NCBI GenBank assembly: GCA_002384765.1
Contig: DGBM01000284.1
Coordinates: 1 to 9,642 of the forward strand
DNA from: Demequinaceae bacterium UBA4004
Lineage (GTDB): Bacteria > Actinomycetota > Actinomycetes > Actinomycetales > Demequinaceae
Direction of reading: 5' to 3'
Length of the DNA stretch: 9,642 bases
The position numbers and the translations under genes were made by a program. Positions 1 through 7,685 of this stretch are shown one piece after another. The notes beneath the pieces are model-generated. The model ran no database searches and was not told the origin of the DNA. It saw nothing but the letters and a program-made list of their open reading frames with translations. The number at the start of each line of letters is the position of its first letter. The stretch's first letter is position 1.

Positions 1-12
1 ACGGGCAACGGG

Positions 13-1263
13 TTACGACTGTGGCGCGTCGCGCTTGAAGGAAGCGGGATCGCGCAGCAGCGGCAGGAACGCGAGTTCGGCGGCACCCACCAAGTGCACG
101 CGACCGCCGAGTTGGGCTCGCTCGATGCGGGTGCCCGCCCAAATCTGGGCGAAAGATTCTTTGGCGACCGCCCCATCGAGCACGGCTGGTGCTGCCGCGT
201 ACAAGGACCCCAAGAATCCCGCCAACACCACCAGCTCCGGGTTGAAGATCGAGATGACGTTGCCGATGGCACCCGCAAGCACTCCCAACTGACGCTGGAT
301 CTCGGCGCGAACGGTAGGGTCGGCGCCGGCCCGAGCCAGCTCGTCGTCGAGGTCAACGAGGTCCACGCTGTCGCGCCCTAACGCCACCAGCAACTTCGAA
401 AGACTCACTTCCGTCTCGAGGCAACCGCGGCGACCGCAGTGACACTGTTCGCGCCTGCCGGCCACAACGGTGTGTCCAAGCTCTCCACCAAAACCCGAAT
501 GCCCCCGCAAGATGATGCCGTCGACCACGGCGCCACCACCGATTCCGGACCGCGAGCCATTCAGGTAGACCACGTCTCGCACTGCGCGGCCGGCACCGAA
601 CACCGACTCGGCGATCGTGGCGACCCTCGCATCGTTGCGGATGACCACCGGAATGCCGAGCGCCTCCGCCAACAGGTCGCCGAGCGGCTCGTTGGTCCAG
701 TCGAGGTGGGGGGCGCGCACCACGAACGAGTCCTCGGATCGCACCAGACCCGGCACGGCCACGCCGGCTCCAAGCACGATGTTGGCGGGACCCACCTCGT
801 CGCGGAGTTCGCGGAAGACCTGGGTGACCGCGTCGACGGTCTGCGCCACTGTGGGAGGGCTCTTCCACTCGTGTCGCACGCGCCGGTGAAGCGTTCCGCC
901 GAGCCCGACGAGGCCGATGGTGACGGCGTCGAGGTCGGGATTGATGGCGAGCGCCAAGACATCGGTTCGCGGGTACACGTGAGGGCTCGGGCGTCCACGC
1001 GAAGCATGCTCCCCAGGAGCTATCTCACGCGCCAGACCCAGGTCCGCGAGCTCGGCGACCAACACTCCCACCGTCGAGCGATTCAGACCCGTCTGGCGCG
1101 TCAGGTCCGCCCGAGACATCCCCGGGTGGTGGTGCACCGCCGTCAGGATGGTCGACAGGTTGTGGCGCCGCGTCGCGTCGACGCGGCTGCCACGACCCGC
1201 TGAGAACGACGAGGTGCCACGCGGCGCTCCGCATGGGTCGTACTGCTTCAAGCGGTCGCCCAT
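13..1263 (-). CDS. xylR: ROK-family transcriptional repressor, probable xylose regulator XylR
   Basis: The 416-residue protein has an N-terminal winged helix-turn-helix (about residues 33-80, including NRSTVGVLVAEL) followed by a ROK sugar-binding domain. The ROK signature is intact: GFGGELGH at 257-264, with E261 and H264 in the usual sugar-contact positions, then the zinc motif C274-x-C276-G-R-R-G-C281-L-E283. The ND pair at 210-211 matches the ROK kinase catalytic Asp. The N-terminal phosphate-binding DxGGT motif is degenerate (INPDLDAV near 108), so this is a sensor rather than a kinase. The ATG at 1263 is chosen because AAAGGAG (1276-1270) lies 6 bases upstream; the frame stays open to a TTG at 1422, but no RBS supports that. 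Divergence from xylAB is the classic XylR arrangement, so it probably represses xylA and itself and is released by xylose. The ligand is inferred from position only. Confidence 0.88.
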   Translation of the reverse strand: MGDRLKQYDPCGAPRGTSSFSAGRGSRVDATRRHNLSTILTAVHHHPGMSRADLTRQTGLNRSTVGVLVAELADLGLAREIAPGEHASRGRPSPHVYPRTDVLALAINPDLDAVTIGLVGLGGTLHRRVRHEWKSPPTVAQTVDAVTQVFRELRDEVGPANIVLGAGVAVPGLVRSEDSFVVRAPHLDWTNEPLGDLLAEALGIPVVIRNDARVATIAESVFGAGRAVRDVVYLNGSRSGIGGGAVVDGIILRGHSGFGGELGHTVVAGRREQCHCGRRGCLETEVSLSKLLVALGRDSVDLVDLDDELARAGADPTVRAEIQRQLGVLAGAIGNVISIFNPELVVLAGFLGSLYAAAPAVLDGAVAKESFAQIWAGTRIERAQLGGRVHLVGAAELAFLPLLRDPASFKRDAPQS

Positions 1264-1304
1264 CCGTGGCTCCTTTGCTGGGGTTTCGTCTTGCAACATC
1301 ACAG

Positions 1305-1322
1305 TAAGTGGATGCTGACAAC
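1305..1322 (+). promoter_or_regulatory. Candidate XylR operator, copy 1 (direct repeat)
   Basis: This is the first copy of an 18-base pattern TAAGT-N7-RACAAC. It is identical to copy 2 (1439-1456) at 12 of 18 positions, including TAAGT, an internal CT and ACAAC. It covers the -10 and start region of the predicted xylR promoter, so a bound protein would block xylR transcription. Assigning it to XylR is inference. Confidence 0.45.
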
Positions 1323-1348
1323 ATATAACCGATGCTCCAACCGGACAA
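1320..1348 (-). promoter_or_regulatory. Candidate xylR promoter
   Basis: Read on the minus strand, TTGTCC (1348-1343) and TATGTT (1325-1320) are separated by 17 bases, fitting -35 and -10 elements. The predicted transcript would start near 1313, giving a leader of about 50 bases before the ATG at 1263. The match is moderate and rests on sequence alone. Confidence 0.5.
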
Positions 1349-1415
1349 GCGTCACGGTTCGCACACTGGCAGATTGCAGTCGCCTCCGAGACACATGCAG
1401 CTCTCCCGGAAGGTG

Positions 1416-1444
1416 TTGACAAGCGACGAGTCCGCTAATAAGTT
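1416..1444 (+). promoter_or_regulatory. Candidate xylA promoter
   Basis: A perfect -35 hexamer TTGACA (1416-1421) is followed after 17 bases by TAAGTT (1439-1444), which keeps the TA...T of a -10 box. Transcription would begin near 1451, leaving a leader of about 35 bases that contains the xylA RBS. TAATAA at 1436-1441 is an alternative -10, but its spacing of 14 is too short. Confidence 0.65.
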
Positions 1445-1456
1445 CGCACTAACAAC
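1439..1456 (+). promoter_or_regulatory. Candidate XylR operator, copy 2 (direct repeat)
   Basis: This is the second copy of TAAGT-N7-RACAAC. It overlaps the xylA -10 box and the predicted transcription start. It also has weak dyad character (TAAGT, four bases, ACTAA). Its position is right for repression of xylAB by the divergent ROK regulator. The protein-operator pairing is inferred. Confidence 0.5.
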
Positions 1457-1485
1457 TATTGATCAAAGAAGATCGGAGCCTCACC

Positions 1486-2679
1486 ATGGCGACCACTCCC
1501 ACACCCGAAGACAAGTTCACCTTTGGTCTGTGGACCATCGGCTGGGCCGCACAAGATCCCTTCGGCTCGGCCACCCGCGGGCCGATCGACGCTGTCACGG
1601 CCATTCACAAACTCTCCGAGCTTGGCGCCTATGGAATGACCTTCCACGACGACGACCTGTTCCCGTTCGGTTGCTCTGACGCCGACCGTCGGGCTGCCAT
1701 CGACGCCCTGAAGACGGCTTGCGATGACACCGGCATGACCATTCCGATGATCACCACGAACACGTTCTCGCACCCCGTCTTCAAGGATGGTGGCGTCACC
1801 TCGAACGACCGCGACGTGCGTCGTTTCACGGTGCGCAAGGTGCTCCGCAACCTCGACCTGGCTGCCGAGCTCGGCGCGAAGACCTTCGTCATGTGGGGCG
1901 GGCGTGAGGGAGCTGAGTATGACTTCTCCAAGGACATTCGCGTGGCACTCGAGCGCTACCGCGAGGCGGCCAACCTGTTCGGTCAGTACGTGATTGACAA
2001 GGGCTACGACATCAGGTTCGCGATCGAGCCCAAGCCCAACGAGCCCCGTGGCGACATCCTGCTTCCGACAGTCGGACACGCGATGGCGTTCATCACTACC
2101 CTGGATCACCCCGAGATGGTGGGCCTGAACCCCGAGGTCGGTCACGAGCAGATGGCCGGGCTGAATTTCACGGCTGGCGTCGCTCAGGCGCTCGACCACG
2201 GTAAACTCTTCCACATCGACCTCAACGGACAGCGCGGCATCAAGTATGACCAGGACATGGTCTTTGGTCATGGCGACCTGTACAACGCGTTCTCGCTCGT
2301 CGACCTGCTGGAGAGCGACGGCCCCGACGGCAAGCCCGCGTACACCGGCCCCCGCCACTTTGACTACAAGCCGTCTCGCACGGAAGACATCGACGGCGTG
2401 TGGGAATCGGCGAGGGCCAACATGCGCATGTACCTGCTGCTCAAGGAGCGGGCCGCGGCCTTCCGCGCCGACCCTGAGGTCCAGGAGGCCATCAAGGCGA
2501 CCAAGCAGGACCAGCTTGCGCAGACGACGCTGGGCGCCGACGAGTCCGTCGCCGACCTGATCGCCGACACGAGCGTCTACGAGACGTTCGACGCCGACTC
2601 GTACTACGACGCGAAGGGCTACGGCTTTGTCCGTCTGCAGCAGCTCGCGGCCGAGCACCTGATGGGTGCCCGCGGCTAG
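1486..2679 (+). CDS. xylA: Xylose isomerase, class I
   Basis: The enzyme interconverts D-xylose and D-xylulose, using two divalent metal ions, in the cytoplasm. The 397-residue product is full length for the actinobacterial class I family and keeps its residue numbering: W16, F26, catalytic H54 and D57 (FHDDD), F94, W137, E181 and K183 ([10 protein letters not shown]), metal ligands E217, H220, D245, D255, D257, and D293 (HFDYK). A small insertion near 278-286 shifts only the last of these. The ATG at 1486 has GGAG seven bases upstream. An in-frame TTG at 1459 would add nine residues that do not resemble the family. It is the first gene of xylAB, transcribed from a TTGACA promoter that carries a candidate operator. 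Confidence 0.97.
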   Translation: MATTPTPEDKFTFGLWTIGWAAQDPFGSATRGPIDAVTAIHKLSELGAYGMTFHDDDLFPFGCSDADRRAAIDALKTACDDTGMTIPMITTNTFSHPVFKDGGVTSNDRDVRRFTVRKVLRNLDLAAELGAKTFVMWGGREGAEYDFSKDIRVALERYREAANLFGQYVIDKGYDIRFAIEPKPNEPRGDILLPTVGHAMAFITTLDHPEMVGLNPEVGHEQMAGLNFTAGVAQALDHGKLFHIDLNGQRGIKYDQDMVFGHGDLYNAFSLVDLLESDGPDGKPAYTGPRHFDYKPSRTEDIDGVWESARANMRMYLLLKERAAAFRADPEVQEAIKATKQDQLAQTTLGADESVADLIADTSVYETFDADSYYDAKGYGFVRLQQLAAEHLMGARG

Positions 2680-2694
2680 CGAACCACCTACCGG

Positions 2695-2726
2695 CCCGCC
2701 GCCCCCGATGTCACGCCGGCGGCGGG
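2695..2726 (+). other. GC-rich hairpin between xylA and xylB
   Basis: CCCGCCGCC (2695-2703) pairs perfectly with GGCGGCGGG (2718-2726) around a 14-base loop. No T-run follows and the xylB RBS lies 31 bases downstream. It is more likely a 3'-end stabiliser or partial attenuator that sets the xylA to xylB ratio than a full terminator. Function is inferred. Confidence 0.5.
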
Positions 2727-2769
2727 GTGGCCTCGCGGCACACCTCATCCGAAAGTCAAGGAGACAGCA

Positions 2770-4191
2770 ATGACGCTCGTCGCAGGAGTCGACTCCTCCA
2801 CGCAAAGCTGCAAGGTGGTCGTGCGCGACCTCGAAACCGGCGAGGTGGTCCGTTCGGGCCGCGCCTCGCATCCCGACGGCACCGAAGTCCACCCCGACCA
2901 CTGGTGGACGGCGCTGCTGGCGGCCCAGGCCGACGCGGGCGGCATCGGCGACGTCGCCGCGATCAGCGTCGGCGGCCAACAGCACGGCATGGTCGCGCTC
3001 GACGCCGACGGCAACGTCGTGCGTGAGGCGCTGCTGTGGAATGACACGCGATCCGCGCGGGCCGCACGCGACCTGATCGAGGAGTTTGGGGCCGAGGACC
3101 TGGTGCGTCGTACCGGACTGGTGCCGGTCGCGTCCTTCACAGTGACCAAGCTGCGCTGGCTGCGCGACGCGGAGCCAGAGAACGCCGCCAAGGTCGCAGC
3201 GGTCGCCTTGCCGCACGACTGGCTCACGTGGCGACTCATGGGCTACGGGCCCGCACGGGAGTCGCCGTTGGGTCCGCGACTGGACGCGCTCACCACGGAT
3301 CGTTCGGACGCCTCCGGAACCGGATATTGGAGCCCCACCACGGGCGAGTACGATCGCGACCTGCTCGTGGCCGCGCTCGGACACGACGCGGTGGTGCCCA
3401 CGGTGATCGCCCCCGACGGGCGTGCGGGCACGGTGGGCTACGACGGCCCGACGGAGATTGTGATCGGCCCCGGAGCGGGAGATAACGCGGGTGCGGGCCT
3501 GGGGCTCGGCGCCGGCGAGGGGGACATCGTCGTCTCGCTTGGCACGTCGGGAACGGTCTTCGCCGTGACCCCTGAGCCCGTCACCGACGCCAGCGGCACC
3601 ATCGCGGGATTCGCCGACGCGGGCGGCCAGTTCCTGCCGATCGTCGTGACTCTCAACGCCGCGCGGGTGCTCGACTCCGCGGCCCGGCTACTGGATGTCG
3701 ACTTTGACGGATTGGCCGAGTTGGCCCTGTCGGCTGAACCGGGTGCAGGAGGTGTGGTCCTGGTCCCCTATTTCGAGGGCGAGCGCACTCCGAATCGCCC
3801 CGATGCCACGGCGAGCCTGGTGGGCCTGACCCTGTCCTCCTCCACTCGGGCGAACATCGCCAGGGCTCACGTCGAGGGAATGCTGTGCGGCCTCGCGGAT
3901 GGCATCGACGCCGTGCGTGCGCACGGGCTGGAAGCCAAGCGTGTGCTGCTGGTGGGCGGCGCCGCGTTCAACCCCGCAGTGGGCAGGGCTGCGGCACAGG
4001 TGTTCGGACTGCCGATCGACATTCCCAAGCCAGGGGAGTACGTGGCGCTGGGCGCGGCGGTGCAGGCCGCGTGGTCGCTCGTGGGCGAACGCCCCGGCTG
4101 GTCGGTCGAGATGGACACGCATATTGATCCGGATCCGCAACCGCACGTGCGGACGCAATACGCCGACGCAACAAGGCAGCTGTATTCCTAG
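2770..4191 (+). CDS. xylB: Xylulokinase (FGGY family)
   Basis: This kinase phosphorylates D-xylulose with ATP to xylulose-5-phosphate, feeding the pentose phosphate pathway. The 473-residue protein has both FGGY halves. The N-terminal part has D8-S-S-T-Q-S-C-K (phosphate binding), [10 protein letters not shown] at 67-76, and LLWNDTRS at 88-95. The second part has GPGAGDNAG at 233-241 with catalytic D238, SLGTSGTVF at 256-264, [10 protein letters not shown] at 335-344, and the ATP-site [11 protein letters not shown] at 392-402. QQHGM and the NDTRS loop match xylulokinases better than glycerol or ribulose kinases. A short actinobacterial-type insertion (about 158-176) precedes the DASGTGYW motif. 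AAGGAG at 2758-2763 lies six bases before the ATG. It sits 90 bases after xylA and is presumably cotranscribed with it. Confidence 0.95.
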   Translation: MTLVAGVDSSTQSCKVVVRDLETGEVVRSGRASHPDGTEVHPDHWWTALLAAQADAGGIGDVAAISVGGQQHGMVALDADGNVVREALLWNDTRSARAARDLIEEFGAEDLVRRTGLVPVASFTVTKLRWLRDAEPENAAKVAAVALPHDWLTWRLMGYGPARESPLGPRLDALTTDRSDASGTGYWSPTTGEYDRDLLVAALGHDAVVPTVIAPDGRAGTVGYDGPTEIVIGPGAGDNAGAGLGLGAGEGDIVVSLGTSGTVFAVTPEPVTDASGTIAGFADAGGQFLPIVVTLNAARVLDSAARLLDVDFDGLAELALSAEPGAGGVVLVPYFEGERTPNRPDATASLVGLTLSSSTRANIARAHVEGMLCGLADGIDAVRAHGLEAKRVLLVGGAAFNPAVGRAAAQVFGLPIDIPKPGEYVALGAAVQAAWSLVGERPGWSVEMDTHIDPDPQPHVRTQYADATRQLYS

Positions 4192-4194
4192 GTG

Positions 4195-4238
4195 CGCGCG
4201 GTCCTCGAGGCTCCTGAGCCGCTACGCGGGACCGCGCG
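4195..4238. terminator. Bidirectional hairpin terminator between xylB and lacI
   Basis: A perfect 10-bp stem, CGCGCGGTCC (4195-4204) with GGACCGCGCG (4229-4238), encloses a 24-base loop. The loop contains its own small hairpin, GGCT/AGCC at 4209-4220. The structure starts four bases after the xylB stop and ends 12 bases before the lacI stop, so it can serve both converging genes. There is no U-tract in either direction, as is common for actinobacterial stem-only terminators. Confidence 0.65.
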
Positions 4239-4250
4239 AGCGCGGCCGGT

Positions 4251-5252
4251 TCACTGCGAGACGCGGGGTGGCGCGGTGGTCGAGCGCACGATCAGCTCGG
4301 TGTCCATGCGAAGGTGTTGATCGTGCTCGCGCCCGTCGAGGATGGCAAGAAGCATTGTCATCGCGGCGGCACCCATGGCCTGCAGCGGTTGCCTCACCGT
4401 GGTCAGGGGCGGGTCGCACAGGAGCGCTTCGGGGACGTCGTCAAAGCCGACGATGGACACGTCCTCGGGGACGCGGAGGCCTCGCGCACGTGCCGCGTCC
4501 ATGACGCGCATGGCCGTGAGGTCGTTCGCCGCGATGATTGCCGTGGGCGGCTCGGGTAACGACAGGAGCGCGCTGGCGATCTGGTGAGCGGCATCGGGAT
4601 CGAACCGCGAATAGCGGACCAAGTCCTCGGTCACGGGAATTCCTGCCTGCCGCATCGCGTCCCGAAATCCGGTCTCGCGCAGTTCCGAGGAATCGGCCGA
4701 TTGGCGGCCGCCGATGAACGCGATCCGGCGGTGGCCGAGTTCGATGAGGTGAGTTGCCGCGGACTCGCCGCCGCCGGCGTTGTCGCAGTCGATGTGAGGC
4801 AGCCAGGTCGAGGAGTAGTGAGGGTGAACCGCAGCCACTGGCAGGGAGATCGCAGCATCGAGCGACGTGGGCGTCACCACCACGGCACCGTCGATCAGCG
4901 TGCCGCCCAGTCGCGCAAGCGACCGGCGCTCCCACCCGGAGCCGTCTCCACCTGCATACGCCATCACGTCGTAGGGGGTGCCGTTGGTTGCGCGGGCCGC
5001 TCCCTTGATGAGTTCGCTGGAGTAGGGCTCGAAGTCGGCGACCAGGATGCCCACCACGTTGGTGCGCGAGTTGCGCAGCCCGGACGCCCCCAGATTTCCC
5101 ACATACCCGAGGTCGTCGATGACCTCCTGAACCGTAGCGATCGTCTGTTTGGCGACGCCGTAGCGTCCGTTGACGACCTTGGAGACGGTCGCCACCGACA
5201 CCCCGGCGCGTGCGGCGACATCCGCGAGTTTGACCCGTCCGGGTGTGTCCAT
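4251..5252 (-). CDS. LacI-family transcriptional regulator
   Basis: The 333-residue protein has a typical LacI helix-turn-helix (8-30, LADVAARAGVSVATVSKVVN), a hinge helix (about 49-60), and a periplasmic-binding-protein-like effector domain. That domain contains VVGILVADF at 66-74, HIDCDNAGG at 153-161, ELGHRRIAFIGG at 171-182, and the C-terminal VGFDDVPEA and PPLTTVRQP (268-289). The ATG at 5252 is preferred over a GTG at 5273 because the helix-turn-helix begins right after it and TAGCAT lies 7 bases upstream, indicating a leaderless transcript; there is no RBS at either start. It is convergent with xylB and divergent from the dehydrogenase, so it most likely controls the dehydrogenase and itself, though a second role in the xylose locus is possible. 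The effector is unknown. Confidence 0.92.
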   Translation of the reverse strand: MDTPGRVKLADVAARAGVSVATVSKVVNGRYGVAKQTIATVQEVIDDLGYVGNLGASGLRNSRTNVVGILVADFEPYSSELIKGAARATNGTPYDVMAYAGGDGSGWERRSLARLGGTLIDGAVVVTPTSLDAAISLPVAAVHPHYSSTWLPHIDCDNAGGGESAATHLIELGHRRIAFIGGRQSADSSELRETGFRDAMRQAGIPVTEDLVRYSRFDPDAAHQIASALLSLPEPPTAIIAANDLTAMRVMDAARARGLRVPEDVSIVGFDDVPEALLCDPPLTTVRQPLQAMGAAAMTMLLAILDGREHDQHLRMDTELIVRSTTAPPRVSQ

Positions 5253-5259
5253 GTGGCGA

Positions 5260-5265
5260 ATGCTA
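5260..5265 (-). promoter_or_regulatory. Candidate lacI -10 box (leaderless start)
   Basis: On the minus strand TAGCAT is followed by exactly seven bases and then the ATG at 5252. This would place the transcription start at or next to the start codon. No good -35 is visible; the A/T-rich stretch at 5283-5292 occupies that position. Confidence 0.5.
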
Positions 5266-5287
5266 CCGCGCACCGCACGTCGAAAAA

Positions 5288-5299
5288 GAAAACGTTATC
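5288..5299. promoter_or_regulatory. Candidate LacI-family operator
   Basis: GAAAACGTTATC is a near-perfect palindrome (10 of 12 positions symmetric) centred on CG with the AACGTT core typical of LacI-family operators. It lies at the -35 region of the predicted lacI promoter and upstream of the divergent dehydrogenase. It could therefore serve autoregulation and control of the dehydrogenase. Binding is inferred. Confidence 0.6.
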
Positions 5300-5343
5300 G
5301 GTTTCGCCTCTTGTCGGTGTGGCCGACCCGCTTTTGGCGAGGT

Positions 5344-5365
5344 CGACGGGGGGTGTCCCCCGTCG
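5344..5365. other. Perfect inverted repeat upstream of the dehydrogenase
   Basis: CGACGGGGG (5344-5352) and CCCCCGTCG (5357-5365) form a perfect 9-bp stem with a GTGT loop. The palindrome CACCGGTG (5366-5373) follows at once. A smaller inverted repeat CACTG/CAGTG (5375-5394) then encloses AGGAG at 5381-5385. The block lies 43 to 14 bases before the dehydrogenase ATG. It may be a structured leader or protein sites. I see no convincing promoter for the dehydrogenase. Confidence 0.5.
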
Positions 5366-5407
5366 CACCGGTGTCACTGCAGGAGCCGCCAGTGAAAGAC
5401 TGGCCCC

Positions 5408-6358
5408 ATGATCACGGTTTCCGTTCCCGAACAGGCCATCGCCGATGCACTGGGACCCGTGGGCGACGACGCCCGGGTCATCGTGTGGGATCCGGCGGAG
5501 ACTGACGCGCCCGAGACCGAGCGCGAACGCATCACGATCGCGTGCCTGCGTCACTACTCGGGCGGGCGCACCGTGTACGGCCGTCTCGCCCAGTGCCCGC
5601 AGCTCAAGGTCATCCAGATTCCGTCAGCAGGTTTCGAGCACGCGCTTCCGTTCGTGCCCGCGGGCGTATCGCTCGCCAACGCCAGGGGAGTTCACGACTC
5701 GCGTGTGGCCGAGATGACGTTGGCGTTGGCGCTGGTGAGCCGGCGTCTGCTTCCCCAGTTTCTCGAGGCGCAATCGCGGGGGTCCTGGGAGCCGAAGTTC
5801 GATACCCGCAGCCTGGCCGACTCGCGCGCGCTCGTGGTCGGCTACGGCAGCATCGGCGCGGCGATTGGGGTGAGACTGCGCGCAAGTGAGGTGCACGTCG
5901 AGGGGGTGGCACGGTCCGCGCGCATTGCGCCCGACGGGACCGTCGTGCACGCCGCGGAGGACCTGCCCACCTTGTTGCCCGACTTCGACATCGTGATCAT
6001 CGTGACGCCCCACACCGACGGGACCGACAAGCTCGTGGACGCCGCGTTCCTGGCGGCGATGCCCGACGGCGCGCTGCTCATCAACGTAGGGCGCGGCAAG
6101 GTGGTCGACACGGACGCCCTGCTTGCCGAGCTCACCACCAAGCGGCTGTTCGCGGCGCTGGACGTGACCGACCCGGAGCCGTTGCCTTCGGGGCATCCGT
6201 TGTGGTCGGCGCCTCAGTGCGTCATCGTCCCCCATGTGGCGGGGGTCGAGGTGCTCACCAATCGCCGGTTCACGGACCTGGTGAAGCGCCAGATCGATGC
6301 GCGCCGCCGCGGGGACGATCCCGTCAACTTTGTGGTGATGGGCGCTTTCCCCGCGTGA
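5408..6358 (+). CDS. D-2-hydroxyacid dehydrogenase, probably NADP(H)-dependent
   Basis: The 316-residue protein belongs to the D-isomer-specific 2-hydroxyacid dehydrogenase family, which reversibly reduces 2-oxoacids such as glyoxylate, hydroxypyruvate or phenylpyruvate. The Rossmann motif is GYGSIG at 145-150. The catalytic trio is in place: R229 (NVGRGKVVDTDAL), E257 (DPEPLP) and H276 (VPHVAG). The position after the second Rossmann strand, where NAD enzymes carry Asp, reads VARSAR (167-172); these Arg/Ser residues suggest NADP(H), as in GhrA-type glyoxylate reductases. The ATG at 5408 is fixed by an in-frame stop at 5393-5395; only a weak GAAAG precedes it. It is divergent from lacI and overlaps the photolyase gene at its 3' end. 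The substrate cannot be read from the sequence. Confidence 0.9.
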   Translation: MITVSVPEQAIADALGPVGDDARVIVWDPAETDAPETERERITIACLRHYSGGRTVYGRLAQCPQLKVIQIPSAGFEHALPFVPAGVSLANARGVHDSRVAEMTLALALVSRRLLPQFLEAQSRGSWEPKFDTRSLADSRALVVGYGSIGAAIGVRLRASEVHVEGVARSARIAPDGTVVHAAEDLPTLLPDFDIVIIVTPHTDGTDKLVDAAFLAAMPDGALLINVGRGKVVDTDALLAELTTKRLFAALDVTDPEPLPSGHPLWSAPQCVIVPHVAGVEVLTNRRFTDLVKRQIDARRRGDDPVNFVVMGAFPA

Positions 6359-7670
6359 AGTCGGTGAGCGCGATCTGCCGTTCCTGCTGGTGATCGACGA
6401 TGCGTTCGGGGTAGGCGGGCGTGTCCAGATCGGGCAGCCAGCGGCGCACGTAGGCGCCCAAGGGGTCGAACTTGTCACCCTGGCCGTCGGGGTTGAAGAC
6501 CCGAAAGTAGGGCGCCGCGTCGCGTCCGGTGCCCGCGACCCACTGCCAGTTGAGCTGGTTCTGCGCGTCGTCGTAGTCGAGCAGCCCGCGCCGAAAGTGG
6601 TCGGCTCCGCGCTGCCATGGCACGTGCAGATCCTTGATGAGAAAACTGGCTACGACCATCCGCACCCTGTTGTGCATCATGCCCGTGGCGGCCATCTCCC
6701 GCATTCCCGCATCGACCAAGGGGAAGCCCGTGCGCCCGTCTCGCCATGCGTCAAAGGCGTCGTCCGCCTCCTTGCCGGTGGCCCAGGCATCGTCCGGGAT
6801 GACCTGGCGCAGCGACGTGCGCAGCGCGTCGGGGTGGTGAAACAGCACGTTGGCGTGGAACTCGCGCCACGCCACTTCCGACGTGAACGTGGCCGCACTG
6901 GCGCTCAGGTCAGGGTTGGCCGTCGCCGCATCCTCCGCCGCCGCCAGCAGGGTGCGCGGATGCACCTGACCGTAGGCGAGCGGAATGCTCATGCGGGACG
7001 TGGCATCGACGTTCGGCAGGTCGCGCTCGCTCGTGTACTGCGCCAGGGGTCCCGCGACAAAGTCGCTCAGGCGTTCCAGCCACGCCGTCTCCGTGAAGGG
7101 CGGCGGGTATCCGAGGGGATCCTGAATGTCTCCCAGGGCGGCGTCGTGATCCAGGTCGATGTCCGAGGAGACGGGCACGAACCCGCGTGGATCGGCCGGG
7201 GCGGCCGGCCGGCGCCAGCCGTGGTCGCGCCACGCGCGTCGAAACGGGGTAAATACCTGGTATTCGGTGCCATCGGCTTTGAGGACGCGGCCGGGGGCCA
7301 CGGCGTAGGGCGAGCCGACCAGCCGCAGGTGGCGGCCGTCGTGCGTGAGGGCCTCCTCTACCGCCCGTTGCTCGCGCAGTCCGCTGGGGGAGTACTCGTG
7401 CTGGGCGCACACCACGGTGGCCCCCACCTCGCGGGCCGCCTCCAGCACCACGTCGGCGGGATCGCCGTGGCGGACCCCGACGCTGCGACCGGTGTCCTCG
7501 CTCAGGCTCCACAGCACGCGTGCCAGGTGCGCCCGGCGCCGTCCGGACCACAGTCGCACCGCGGGCGACCACGCGAAGACGGCGGCTGCGGGGCCGTCGC
7601 CTTGTGCTTCGAGCAGTGCCGGGTTGTCGTTCAGCCGGGCGTCACGGCGGATCCACCACAGCGAGGTCAT
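6324..7670 (-). CDS. phr: Deoxyribodipyrimidine photolyase (class I CPD photolyase)
   Basis: This flavoenzyme splits UV-induced cyclobutane pyrimidine dimers using blue light. The 448-residue protein has the N-terminal antenna domain (1 to about 130, starting LWWIRRDARLNDNPAL), the linker motif YQVFTPFRRAW at 137-147, and the C-terminal FAD domain. E265 and W268 (SEVAWREF) match the E. coli CPD-contact residues E274 and W277. The electron-transfer tryptophans W309, W352 and W375 match the E. coli triad W306, W359 and W382, and N371 matches the flavin-contacting N378. DAAPYFRVFNP and KFDPLGAYVRRWLP complete the family pattern. Together these favour a CPD photolyase over a cryptochrome. The second chromophore (folate or deazaflavin) cannot be decided. 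The ATG at 7670 has only a weak GAGG upstream. It lies downstream of the reductase on the same strand, and its last 35 bases overlap the convergent dehydrogenase. Confidence 0.95.
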   Translation of the reverse strand: MTSLWWIRRDARLNDNPALLEAQGDGPAAAVFAWSPAVRLWSGRRRAHLARVLWSLSEDTGRSVGVRHGDPADVVLEAAREVGATVVCAQHEYSPSGLREQRAVEEALTHDGRHLRLVGSPYAVAPGRVLKADGTEYQVFTPFRRAWRDHGWRRPAAPADPRGFVPVSSDIDLDHDAALGDIQDPLGYPPPFTETAWLERLSDFVAGPLAQYTSERDLPNVDATSRMSIPLAYGQVHPRTLLAAAEDAATANPDLSASAATFTSEVAWREFHANVLFHHPDALRTSLRQVIPDDAWATGKEADDAFDAWRDGRTGFPLVDAGMREMAATGMMHNRVRMVVASFLIKDLHVPWQRGADHFRRGLLDYDDAQNQLNWQWVAGTGRDAAPYFRVFNPDGQGDKFDPLGAYVRRWLPDLDTPAYPERIVDHQQERQIALTDFTRGKRPSPQS

Positions 7671-7685
7671 GACTGCAGAACCTCG

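Noticed and set aside
1264..1422. 53-residue N-terminal extension of XylR from a TTG start
   Set aside because: The extension overlaps the predicted promoters and operator, has no RBS and no family similarity. The ATG at 1263 has a strong AAAGGAG.
1456..3384. 642-codon open frame antisense to xylA and xylB
   Set aside because: It lies opposite two certain genes. The predicted protein is rich in Arg, Gly, Val and His with no recognisable domain, crosses the xylA/xylB gap, and has no RBS. Long antisense frames are expected in GC-rich DNA.
5392..5505. GTG at 5392 as an earlier start for the dehydrogenase
   Set aside because: It is not in the dehydrogenase frame; that frame has a stop at 5393-5395.
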